Part shown: positions 1-6,006 of the stretch, in pieces
Numbering within the stretch: the first letter of the stretch is position 1
How the letters are laid out: each line of letters opens with the position of its first letter
Assembly: GCA_003170875.1 (NCBI GenBank)
Contig: PMYJ01000207.1
Coordinates: forward strand, 3,837-10,560
Length of the DNA: 6,724 nucleotides
Direction: 5' to 3'
Source: Candidatus Dormiibacterota bacterium
Lineage (GTDB): Bacteria; Chloroflexota; Dormibacteria; Aeolococcales; Aeolococcaceae
The notes under the pieces: generated by a model
Databases searched by the model: none
The model's input: the letters and a program-made list of their open reading frames with translations, nothing else
What the model was told of the DNA's origin: nothing
Position numbers and translations under genes: made by a program

Positions 1-4
1 GAAT

Positions 5-19
5 ATTTCGTGACGAAAT
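5..19. promoter_or_regulatory. AT-rich perfect palindrome, possible operator
   Basis: ATTTCGT (5-11) and ACGAAAT (13-19) form a perfect inverted repeat around a single central G. The first 30 bases are clearly more AT-rich than the rest of the window, as regulatory DNA often is in GC-rich genomes. A short dyad of this form could bind a homodimeric repressor belonging to a gene off the left edge, but I cannot assign a regulator family. A second, weaker hairpin (GGAGAGG at 30-36 with CCTCTCC at 51-57, 14-base loop) lies between it and the ilvD stop. It has no T-run on either strand, so I do not call it a terminator. Confidence 0.3.
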
Positions 20-85
20 GTTCTTTACAGGAGAGGGAGGCATCCCCGGACCTCTCCATGCCGTGGAGCCGGCAACGCCCGAGGT

Positions 86-1804
86 CTACGTGCCCTTCGC
101 CGGCTCCGCCACCGCACGCGGCACCGGCACGGTGATGGCACCCTGGCTCGCCGACGCGACGGACGCTGCGTACTTGGCGAAGGCGCCAGTCCGGTAGCGG
201 GGCTGTGGCGGCTGCCAGGCGCGCAGCCGGGCGGCGATCTCCGCCTCGGGCAGTTCGACCGAGAGCTCGCGGGACGCGACGTCGATCCGCACCACGTCAC
301 CGTCGTGCAGCGCGGCCAGCGGGCCTCCGAGGGCTGCCTCGGGCACGACGTGGGCGACCATGAAGCCGTGGGTGGCGCCGGAGAAGCGCCCATCGGTGAC
401 CAGGGCTACCTGGTCGTCGAGGCCGGCGCCGGCGAGCGCGGCGGTCACGGAGAGCATCTCCTGCATCCCCGGTCCACCGACCGGACCCTCATAGCGGATG
501 ACCACGACATCGCCGGCCTGGACCTTCCCCTCGCGCACCCCGGCAAACGCCTGGTTCTCCGAGTCGAAGACCCTCGCGGGCCCCACATGGTGGGTCTTGT
601 CGTGGCCGGCCAGCTTGATGACGCAGCCTCCGGGTGCCAGGTTGCCGCGTAGGATGGCAATGCCTCCGTGGGCCCTGACCGGGTGGTCGGCGGGGCGGAA
701 GACCTCCTGCCCGGGCGTCTCACGGGCGGCGGCGGCGATCTCGGCCAGGGTGCGCCCCTCGACGTTGCGGGCCTCCCCGTGGAGCAGGCCGAGGCTGAGG
801 AGGCGCTGCATCAGCACCCCCAGCCCCCCAGCACGGTGGATGTCGGTGGCGACGAACCGTCCCCCGGGACGGAGGTCGGCGAGGATCGGGGTCCGGGCAC
901 AGATCGTCTGGAAGTCCTCTATCTCCAGGGGCACTTCCGCCTCGGCGGCGATGGCGAGGAGGTGGAGCACGGCGTTGGTGGACCCACCGGTGGCGGAGAA
1001 ATAGGCGATGGCGTTCTCCAGCGCCTCGCGGGTGACGATGGAGCGGGGCCGGACGTCCTCGGCGACCAGCTTGACCGCCAGGCGCCCGGCGGCGTCGGCG
1101 GCCGCAGCCTTGTCGGCGTGGAGCGCCGGCACCCCGTTGGCCCCCGCCGGGCTCAGTCCGAGGAACTCGAGGGCGCCGCTCATGGTGTTGGCGGTGTACT
1201 GGCCGCCGCAGGCGCCCGCCCCGGGGCAGGCCGCCTCCTCCACCGCCCGCAACTCCGCGTCGTCGATCTTGCCGGCGTTGAACGCGCCGATGGCCTCGAA
1301 GACGTCCTGGACGGTGAGATCGTCGCGTTCGCGAAGCCGTCCGGGCGCGATGGTCCCCCCGTAGAGGACCAGACCGGGGAGGTCCATCCGGCAGAGCGCC
1401 ATGGCGGCGGCCGGGATCGTCTTGTCGCAGCCGACGATCAGGACCACCCCGTCAAAGCAATGACCCCGGGTCACCAGCTCGATGGAGTCGGCGATCACCT
1501 CACGCGAGACGAGCGAGGCCTTCATCCCCTCGGTGCCCATGGAGACGCCGTCGCTGACGGCGATGGTGTTGAACTCCATCGGGGTCCCGCCGGCCGCTCG
1601 GATGCCGGCCTTGACCTGCTCGGCGAGGGTGCGATGGTTCCAGTTGCAGGGCATCGTCTCGATCCACGCGTGCCCGACGCCGATGATGGGCCGCTCCAGG
1701 TCCTCGCGGCTGAAGCCGATGGCGTGGAGCATCGCCCGGGCGGCGGCGCGGTCGGGGCCGTGGAGCATCACGGCGCTCTTGCGGGGTTGGTCGTTCTGGC
1801 TCAT
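86..1804 (-). CDS. ilvD: Dihydroxy-acid dehydratase IlvD (EC 4.2.1.9), complete
   Basis: The product dehydrates 2,3-dihydroxy-isovalerate and 2,3-dihydroxy-3-methylvalerate to the 2-keto acid precursors of valine/leucine and isoleucine, a cytosolic Fe-S and Mg-dependent reaction. The 572-residue product has the usual family length. Visible motifs are MPCNWN (Cys53), SDGVSMGTEGMKASLVSRE (about 84-102), VGCDKTIPA (Cys126, Lys128), CPGAGACGGQYTANTM (Cys199) and TDGRFSGATHG near the C-terminus, with Ser475 as the likely catalytic base. The three cysteines at the Fe-S ligand positions are intact, so the enzyme should be active. The CDK motif continues as TIPA rather than the commoner PG form, a variation I believe occurs in a subgroup. 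The ATG at 1804 is chosen because the family alignment begins soon after it and the upstream extension (to 2020) runs into the neighbouring gene. No Shine-Dalgarno sequence precedes it. It follows the membrane protein gene by 49 bases on the same strand, so cotranscription is possible. Identification is very secure. Confidence 0.97.
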   Translation of the reverse strand: MSQNDQPRKSAVMLHGPDRAAARAMLHAIGFSREDLERPIIGVGHAWIETMPCNWNHRTLAEQVKAGIRAAGGTPMEFNTIAVSDGVSMGTEGMKASLVSREVIADSIELVTRGHCFDGVVLIVGCDKTIPAAAMALCRMDLPGLVLYGGTIAPGRLRERDDLTVQDVFEAIGAFNAGKIDDAELRAVEEAACPGAGACGGQYTANTMSGALEFLGLSPAGANGVPALHADKAAAADAAGRLAVKLVAEDVRPRSIVTREALENAIAYFSATGGSTNAVLHLLAIAAEAEVPLEIEDFQTICARTPILADLRPGGRFVATDIHRAGGLGVLMQRLLSLGLLHGEARNVEGRTLAEIAAAARETPGQEVFRPADHPVRAHGGIAILRGNLAPGGCVIKLAGHDKTHHVGPARVFDSENQAFAGVREGKVQAGDVVVIRYEGPVGGPGMQEMLSVTAALAGAGLDDQVALVTDGRFSGATHGFMVAHVVPEAALGGPLAALHDGDVVRIDVASRELSVELPEAEIAARLRAWQPPQPRYRTGAFAKYAASVASASQGAITVPVPRAVAEPAKGT

Positions 1805-1812
1805 GGGCCGCA

Positions 1813-1818
1813 AGGATA
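1813..1818 (-). promoter_or_regulatory. Possible -10 element for a leaderless ilvD transcript
   Basis: Read on the minus strand, TATCCT ends 8 bases before the ilvD ATG and there is no ribosome binding site in between (TGCGGCCC). That spacing would put the transcription start at or within a base or two of the ATG, giving a leaderless mRNA, a common arrangement in actinobacteria and some other GC-rich phyla. I see no convincing -35 hexamer, so the site is weak and ilvD may simply be read from the upstream gene. Confidence 0.25.
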
Positions 1819-1853
1819 CAGGGGGGCGACTCCGCGCGGCCAGGGCCCCGGCC

Positions 1854-3746
1854 TCAGCGGGTGACCACGAAACCGGCGGGGCCCGTGACCGAGCCGGCCA
1901 CGAGCCTGAGGTCAGGAAGGGCGGCGATGCACGCCGCGCTCCAGGGATGGGTGTCCACCGGGCCCCCGGACCGAGGACCGACGAACACCGCCCGCATCCC
2001 GTCGAGAGCCAGCTCGGCACCGGCCGGATCGGAGCACGCTTGACTCATGGCGACGAGCCTCCAATCGTCAGGGTACGAGGCCGAGTAGCTCTTCGGCTCC
2101 GCCTCGACGTCGTGGGTCAGCGCGGTGATCCACTGGCCCGCGTCGAAGGTGCCGTCGTTGAGGATGACCGCCCCCGCCGGCAGCTTCGCCGCCAATGCCT
2201 GGATCACCGAGACGTCCTGTGCCGAGATGCGCAGCTGCGTCGAGACGTCGGTGGACATGAACCTGGCTGTGCCGGCCGCGCCGGCGACGACGCCAGCGGC
2301 ACCGAGGAGCACGATCACCGAGGCGGACCACCGCCTCTCGCGGCGGGGGGAGGCTTTCTCGCCCCGGCGCCCGAGCCGCGACGCCAGCCCGGAGACGCCC
2401 ACGATGCCGAGGGCGGCGATGACGGGGATCACGAAGAACTCCATCCCTGAGAGCCGGTCGAGGCTGCCCCAGGGATACACCCTCACCCAGATGGGATGGA
2501 GGAGCTGGGGACCGGCCAGGTCGAGGATCAGCAGGGCGGGGAGCACCAGTGACCCCAACAGCCAGCGGGCGCAACGTTCACGCACCAGCACCACCCAGCC
2601 GGCGCAGAGCAGGAACGCGAAGAGCACCGAGAGGGTCCAGGGGAGGGACACCCGGATGGCATGCAGATCGTGGAAGCGCAGCACCGCCAGATAGCCGACC
2701 CCCTCGTCCACCTGAGAACCGGAGACCTGGCCGGCGGCGAGCGCAGGGGAGCGGCTGAGGAGATATCCGGCCGCGACCCCGACGGCGACCGCGGCCAGGG
2801 CCGCTCCCGCGCCGGTGAGCGCGGCCCGCCTGCGCTGGAAGAGGATCGCTGCCCACAGCGGTGCGCCGATCACGACGGCGGTCGGTATCTCGAGACCGTG
2901 GATCACCCAGATGGCCAGGACGGCGACGCCCGCCATCACTCCACTGGCGGCCGTGGACCTCCCCTCAAGGCAGCAGGCGACGGCGAGGATGAGGGGGACG
3001 ACGAGGGTGGAGTCGACGAGGTACGGGTAGTCTCCGTAGGCCACCCACCGCGCCGGGAAGATCAGGCCGAGGCACAGCAGCGATGCCAGCGCGGCGACCC
3101 GCGCATCGGGGACCGCCCGCCAGGCGAGCAGGCCGACGCTGAGCGGCAGCAACAGAAGACTGACCAGGGCCAGCGGTCCCATGACGTTGGCCGGGCCTCC
3201 GGCTCCGAGCTCCGAGGCCAGCGCATCGGTGGCCTCGAAGGCCGTCTGGGTGCGGACGAATCCGGAGCCGGTGGCCGGAACGGGAACCACGGGAAGAATG
3301 TCGCGGTCCTGGACGATCGAGGCCGCGACGGCGCCGTGCACAGCCGGGTCGGTGGACGGTGGCAGGGCGTCGCCTCGCAACTCGGTCAAGGTGATGCCGG
3401 CCAGCACCAACCCGGCGATCAGGCCGGCGGCGGCGACAGCCCAGCCTGGCCCGGGGCGATCAGTCCCTGCGGTGCGGGCGGATCCGGTGAGGCGCAGGTG
3501 ACGCACGGAAGCGGCGACCACCAGCGTGACCAGGACGGGGAGGACCGTGACCGGCATGAAGCCGACGTGCATCAGGCGAAACACCAGCCCGATGACCCCC
3601 ACGATGCCGGCGGAGAACCCCGGCGCCCCGGCGAACCGCTGAACCCAGGGAAGCCGCGGGTCGATGAGGGTCACGACCGCCAGCCCCGGTATGGTCCCCA
3701 GGAGCAGGACGACGGGAAGAGCGCGGAGAAGCTGGTCGAGCGGCAC
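1854..3746 (-). CDS. Polytopic membrane protein with soluble C-terminal domain, DUF6541/GT-C-like
   Basis: The 630-residue product has about 13-14 predicted membrane segments by eye (roughly residues 8-28, 42-80, 100-120, 188-230, 247-330, 368-410, 435-455, 473-492), then a soluble tail of about 135 residues. A long loop after the fourth segment carries STDPAVHG (about 131-138), an acidic residue and a histidine placed as in GT-C-fold glycosyltransferases and DUF6541-type actinobacterial membrane proteins. The tail (AGAVILNDGTFDAGQWITAL onward) resembles the extracytoplasmic C-terminal region of those proteins. A role in transferring lipid-linked sugars to an envelope glycan is inference. The GTG at 3746 is preferred over the in-frame GTG at 3866: GGAAAGGGAG lies just upstream and the first membrane helix starts eight residues later, whereas the longer version adds a 40-residue polar stretch without a ribosome binding site. 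It ends 49 bases before ilvD and is divergent from the other membrane protein gene. Confidence 0.85.
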   Translation of the reverse strand: MPLDQLLRALPVVLLLGTIPGLAVVTLIDPRLPWVQRFAGAPGFSAGIVGVIGLVFRLMHVGFMPVTVLPVLVTLVVAASVRHLRLTGSARTAGTDRPGPGWAVAAAGLIAGLVLAGITLTELRGDALPPSTDPAVHGAVAASIVQDRDILPVVPVPATGSGFVRTQTAFEATDALASELGAGGPANVMGPLALVSLLLLPLSVGLLAWRAVPDARVAALASLLCLGLIFPARWVAYGDYPYLVDSTLVVPLILAVACCLEGRSTAASGVMAGVAVLAIWVIHGLEIPTAVVIGAPLWAAILFQRRRAALTGAGAALAAVAVGVAAGYLLSRSPALAAGQVSGSQVDEGVGYLAVLRFHDLHAIRVSLPWTLSVLFAFLLCAGWVVLVRERCARWLLGSLVLPALLILDLAGPQLLHPIWVRVYPWGSLDRLSGMEFFVIPVIAALGIVGVSGLASRLGRRGEKASPRRERRWSASVIVLLGAAGVVAGAAGTARFMSTDVSTQLRISAQDVSVIQALAAKLPAGAVILNDGTFDAGQWITALTHDVEAEPKSYSASYPDDWRLVAMSQACSDPAGAELALDGMRAVFVGPRSGGPVDTHPWSAACIAALPDLRLVAGSVTGPAGFVVTR

Positions 3747-3947
3747 CGCGCCGATTCTCCCTTTCCGGAGTTCCGTGCGGCGGTTTCCGCGCTCAGATGT
3801 CACGGTTCGGTTACCCGTCGCCACCCCGAGCTCCGGTGCGGGGAACCTTCTCCCCATCAGGTCCACGCCAGCATTGGCACCCAGTGACGGGGTATCTCGA
3901 CAACCCTTCGACGTCAGAGCTGGCTCGAGAGAGAGAGATCGGTCGAG
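3747..3947. promoter_or_regulatory. Divergent intergenic region between two membrane protein genes
   Basis: With the GTG start at 3746 accepted, these 201 bases must hold the start signals of both flanking genes. I see no strong promoter on either strand. On the plus strand TATCTC (3893-3898) is a possible -10, but the nearest -35-like TTGGCA (3875-3880) is only 12 bases away, too close. A purine run GAGAGAGAGAGA (3927-3938) nine bases before the ATG at 3948 probably serves as that gene's ribosome binding site. No terminator or long dyad was found. Confidence 0.5.
3757..3764 (-). promoter_or_regulatory. Ribosome binding site deciding the GTG start
   Basis: On the minus strand AAAGGGAG stands 10 bases before the GTG at 3746. 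It is the only good Shine-Dalgarno-like sequence near the 5' end of the reading frame, and the reason the GTG is preferred to the upstream in-frame start at 3866. Confidence 0.55.
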
Positions 3948-5390
3948 ATGAGCCTCAGGTCACTGCCCCAGCGGGGCCGGCGAGGGGTGGGCGGCGAAGT
4001 CTCCCGGGACGCCCTCTCGTGCCTCGGGCTGGCGGCCCTCGGCGTCGGGCTGATGCAAGCCTTCGGCAACCTGACCGACGCTGCGCTGCTCCTGGTGGCC
4101 GCGGCCCTGGTGCTGGCGCTGCTGGCGTTGAAGGCCGGCCTGAGGACGCCGAGTCGTGCCTGGTGGGTGGTGACCACCGTCATCCTCGGCCTGACCAATC
4201 TTCTCTACCCGCACCTCGGTGGGCCCTTCGCGTACCACGTGGATGCCCAGGTGGCCCTGACCCTGGGGCTGACGGCGACGGCCGGGACCGCGTGCGTTCT
4301 GCGGCCTGGCCGTGCCGCCCTGGCAGCGGTGGGCGCCGCGGCGCTCTGCCTGCTCTGGCTGATGGCGATCACCTGGAACTGGGGGTCCGACCCGCTCGAT
4401 GTCTTCAACTCTGTGACCGGCGCGACCGGCGCCCTCCTCCACGGGGCCAACCCCTACAGTCCGATCTTCAGCTTTCGGGTGCCCCAGTACCCCTGGTACA
4501 TCCCCGGGCACTTCGTCTACGGGCCCATCGTCCCGGTGCTGGCAGCCCTGGGATGGCTGGTCGGCGACGTCCGCGTGATGTCCGTGGTCGCGCTGGCGGT
4601 CACCTTTGCCGGGCTGTGGCTGCTGGCACGACAGGGGACCCATCGCCTCGACGCGCACCGCGTGGTCGCGCTGGCGATCGCCTCGCCGTTCAACGTGGGC
4701 ATGGTCAACCGGAGCTGGGTGGAGATCTACATCGTCGCGGGGATGGTCATGTGGCTGGCACTGCGCGCCAGCCGCCGGCCCATCGCCATCGTCTGTCTCT
4801 GGGTCGCGATGCTGGTGGACCCCGTCACTGCGCTGGTGCTGCTGCCGGCGTTCATCTGGTCAAAGCGAGCGCGGTTAGAGATGGTGGTGGCCGCCATCGG
4901 GGCGGCACTCTTCGTCCTGCCCTTCGCCCTCGTCACCGGAGTGGGTCAGTTCCTGCACGACATCGTCGGGTTCCAGCTCGCCATGCCGCCCTGGCACGAC
5001 TCCCTCACCGTCGCCGCATTCGTCTGGCAGACATGGCATGTGGCACTGCCATCGCTGCTGTCCGTCGTCGTGGTGCTGCTCGCCATCCCACTCCTCGCCT
5101 GGCGCGGACGACCCGCGCACCTGGGAGATGTCGCGGTGCAGGCAGCCGTGATCTTCCTCTCCGCCTTCCTGGTCGCGAAGTTCGCCTTCTTCGATGAGTA
5201 CTACGTCGTCGCGGCGATGCTGGTCACGGGCCTCGCCGGCGTCGGGGTCGCATTCCCGGCGGGCGACGTGGCGCTGCCGGACGTCCACGAGCTGCGCCGT
5301 CTCCTCCCCGGCTGGGGCACGCCGAGGCCCCTGGGCTCACCGGTCGACACACCGGTCGATGCGCCGGCCGGGGCCGGCGCCCTGCGCTGA
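3948..5390 (+). CDS. GT87/DUF2029-like polytopic membrane glycosyltransferase
   Basis: The 480-residue product is an integral membrane protein with roughly 10-12 hydrophobic segments from about residue 22 to 436 and a short basic N-terminus (RSLPQRGRRG) that should stay in the cytoplasm. The region SDPLDVFNSVTGATGALLHG followed by ANPYSP (about 147-172) is the clearest clue: acidic residues ahead of a Gly-x-Asn-Pro-Tyr motif are typical of GT87 (DUF2029) GT-C glycosyltransferases, which use polyprenyl-phosphate sugars on the outer face of the membrane. YPWYIPGH (181-188), YGP (191-193) and a late FFDEYYVVAAML (about 414-425) fit the same fold. The donor sugar and acceptor cannot be read from sequence. 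The C-terminal tail (440-480) is soluble and Pro/Gly-rich with a small PVD repeat. It starts at an ATG behind a purine-rich stretch and is divergent from the other membrane protein gene; the two may share an envelope pathway. The broad family is moderately sure, the exact function is not. Confidence 0.82.
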   Translation: MSLRSLPQRGRRGVGGEVSRDALSCLGLAALGVGLMQAFGNLTDAALLLVAAALVLALLALKAGLRTPSRAWWVVTTVILGLTNLLYPHLGGPFAYHVDAQVALTLGLTATAGTACVLRPGRAALAAVGAAALCLLWLMAITWNWGSDPLDVFNSVTGATGALLHGANPYSPIFSFRVPQYPWYIPGHFVYGPIVPVLAALGWLVGDVRVMSVVALAVTFAGLWLLARQGTHRLDAHRVVALAIASPFNVGMVNRSWVEIYIVAGMVMWLALRASRRPIAIVCLWVAMLVDPVTALVLLPAFIWSKRARLEMVVAAIGAALFVLPFALVTGVGQFLHDIVGFQLAMPPWHDSLTVAAFVWQTWHVALPSLLSVVVVLLAIPLLAWRGRPAHLGDVAVQAAVIFLSAFLVAKFAFFDEYYVVAAMLVTGLAGVGVAFPAGDVALPDVHELRRLLPGWGTPRPLGSPVDTPVDAPAGAGALR

Positions 5391-5460
5391 GAGCCCCGAC
5401 CTCTCCTCCCATCCGCGGGGAGCCCTCGGTCGACGTATCACGATCGTCACCCTGGCTCGG

Positions 5461-5490
5461 TTGACGCGGCAACCTTCCGCAGGGTATGCT
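5461..5490 (+). promoter_or_regulatory. Sigma-70-type promoter of the ilvB leader
   Basis: TTGACG (5461-5466) and TATGCT (5485-5490) are close to the consensus -35 and -10 hexamers with an 18-base spacer. Transcription should begin at about 5496-5498, only 4-6 bases ahead of the leader peptide ATG at 5502, so the transcript would be nearly leaderless. An 8-base palindrome, ACGATCGT (5440-5447), sits just upstream and could be an operator, but this is weak. The 70 bases between the membrane protein stop (5390) and the -35 hold only a 5-bp hairpin (5406-5422) without a T-run. Confidence 0.75.
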
Positions 5491-5501
5491 CCCCGATCAC
5501 G

Positions 5502-5594
5502 ATGACCTACGCCGCCGCCCTGGTACTGCTGCTGGGCCTGCTCCTGATTAGGAGCGGGGCTTCCAGGCTTCAGGCCGGGTCGGTGCGCACGTAG
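5502..5594 (+). CDS. Branched-chain leader peptide of the ilvB attenuator
   Basis: This 30-residue reading frame begins MTYAAA, runs through LVLLLGLLLI (residues 7-16: seven Leu, one Val, one Ile, one Gly) and ends in a TAG at 5592-5594. Such a run just after a promoter and before an intrinsic terminator and ilvB is the hallmark of an ilv/leu leader peptide, whose translation speed reports charged tRNA levels; the peptide itself normally has no function. Six of the seven leucines in the run use CTG, so Leu-tRNA supply should dominate the response, unlike the E. coli ilvB leader, which is rich in valine. There is no Shine-Dalgarno sequence and almost no 5' leader, as known for many actinobacterial attenuator peptides. 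A chance hydrophobic ORF is possible, but the surrounding signals argue against it. Confidence 0.85.
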   Translation: MTYAAALVLLLGLLLIRSGASRLQAGSVRT

Positions 5595-5653
5595 GCCACC
5601 AGAACCAGACCGGAACTAGCCGAAGGGGCCCCCTCCCAAGAGGGGGCCCCTTC
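5537..5653 (+). promoter_or_regulatory. Transcription attenuator with competing RNA hairpins
   Basis: Three mutually exclusive pairings can be drawn by hand. 1:2 is CCTGCTCCT (5537-5545) with AGGAGCGGG (5550-5558), loop GATT, one G-U pair. 2:3 is GGAG plus GGGGCTTC (5551-5554 and 5556-5563, C5555 bulged) with GGGGCCCCCTCC (5625-5636), 12 pairs including two G-U. 3:4 is the terminator stem (5622-5635 with 5640-5653). A ribosome stalled on the first leucine codons would cover strand 1, free strand 2 and favour the 2:3 antiterminator. One that moves on to the stop codon lets 1:2 reform behind it, so the terminator forms. The pairings are read directly; the mechanism is inferred from known ilv/leu/trp attenuators. 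Stabilities were not computed. Confidence 0.75.
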
Positions 5654-5657
5654 TTTT
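5622..5657 (+). terminator. Intrinsic terminator of the ilvB attenuator
   Basis: A perfect 14-bp stem (5622-5635 with 5640-5653) closed by a CCAA loop is followed by TTTT at 5654-5657; the tail from 5651 reads TTCTTTTAT. It is the strongest terminator in the window. It lies 27 bases after the leader peptide stop and about 345 bases before ilvB, so it acts within the ilvB transcript and not at the end of the upstream membrane protein gene, from which the leader promoter separates it. Confidence 0.93.
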
Positions 5658-5669
5658 ATGTCCGGGCCC

Positions 5670-5725
5670 GAGCAGGAGGCATCGCGATGAGCGCCAACGA
5701 GAGTGAGCAGGAGGCAGAGGGATGA
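5670..5725 (+). repeat. Duplicated ribosome-binding-site and start-codon module
   Basis: Bases 5670-5690 and 5705-5725 match at 18 of 21 positions. Each copy has GAGCAGGAGGCA, with a strong AGGAGG Shine-Dalgarno core (5674-5679 and 5709-5714) exactly 7 bases before an ATGA (5687 and 5722). The offset is 35 bases, so the two starts are in different frames. A small tandem duplication best explains this. Both start sites look usable; the second opens the 94-codon ORF. Confidence 0.7.
5687..5725 (+). CDS. 12-codon mini-ORF coupled to the next ORF
   Basis: ATG at 5687 behind a well-spaced AGGAGG opens MSANESEQEAEG, which stops at TGA 5723-5725 inside the ATGA that starts the following ORF. Its sequence is largely dictated by the second copy of the ribosome-binding-site repeat (EQEAEG), so the peptide itself probably has no role. 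If translated, it could bring ribosomes to the 5722 start by coupling. It may also be a by-product of the duplication. Confidence 0.35.
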   Translation: MSANESEQEAEG

Positions 5726-6006
5726 CCAGCAAGGGACAGGGACCGAGCCCGCGGCCGCGGGACAGCGAGCCGCGCCGCCACGCGCGGGGAGCTGACGCGC
5801 GCCGTCACGACGTCGGCTCACAGTGGGGCCTGCTCGCTGCCGCCTCCCGGCGCTCCCGCGGCACCACCCCGACGGGAAACGGGCGCAGGGAGAGGCACCT
5901 GCCGTGGGGCACCTCCCTCGCCACCACCTCGCGCCCGGCCGGCTCGCAGCGCGATGACTCCGGAGCCGACTTCGTCCTCCAGGCCATGCAGCGGGCATTC
6001 CAGTGA
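5722..6006 (+). CDS. Small Arg-rich protein of unknown function between attenuator and ilvB
   Basis: The 94-residue product has 16 arginines, no cysteine, no signal peptide and no membrane segment. Most of it looks disordered (Arg, Ser, Pro, Gly), with a short possibly helical end, GADFVLQAMQRAFQ. I do not recognise it. Three facts support real coding: AGGAGG seven bases before the ATG; only 11 of 94 codons ending in A or T, stronger third-position GC than expected from composition alone; and the stop TGA at 6004-6006 overlapping the ilvB GTG (GTGA), typical of translational coupling. It lies downstream of the terminator, so it should be made only when the attenuator is read through, together with IlvB. 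It is not IlvN: too short and without an ACT-domain pattern. It could instead be a long, fortuitously open 5' leader if ilvB starts at 6081. Confidence 0.5.
   Translation: MTSKGQGPSPRPRDSEPRRHARGADARRHDVGSQWGLLAAASRRSRGTTPTGNGRRERHLPWGTSLATTSRPAGSQRDDSGADFVLQAMQRAFQ

Noticed and set aside
30..57. Hairpin downstream of ilvD as its terminator
   Set aside because: The stem is only 7 bp with a 14-base loop and lacks a U-run on the ilvD transcript.
668..1864. 398-codon plus-strand open frame opposite ilvD
   Set aside because: It lies entirely antisense to a clear ilvD with intact motifs; its product is Gly/Asp/Arg-rich without recognisable domains, as expected for an antisense frame in GC-rich DNA.
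3747..3866. 40-residue N-terminal extension of the large membrane protein from the GTG at 3866
   Set aside because: It has no ribosome binding site and is polar and Arg-rich, whereas the GTG at 3746 has a good Shine-Dalgarno sequence and leads straight into the first membrane helix.
2661..3887. 408-codon plus-strand open frame opposite the large membrane protein gene
   Set aside because: It is highly polar and repetitive in Gly, Asp, Arg and Gln and antisense to a plausible membrane protein with a good ribosome binding site.
3797..5197. 466-codon plus-strand open frame overlapping the GT87-like gene
   Set aside because: It is out of frame with the membrane protein and gives an Arg/Gly/Pro/Ala-rich product with no motif; the 3948 frame shows coherent transmembrane segments and GT87-like motifs.
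5406..5422. CTCCC/GGGAG hairpin as terminator of the GT87-like gene
   Set aside because: A 5-bp stem without a following T-run is too weak to support an intrinsic terminator.
5497..5657. T-box riboswitch as an alternative explanation for the ilvB leader
   Set aside because: The leader is too short (about 160 bases), I see no T-box-like sequence before the terminator, and a branched-chain-rich leader peptide is present.
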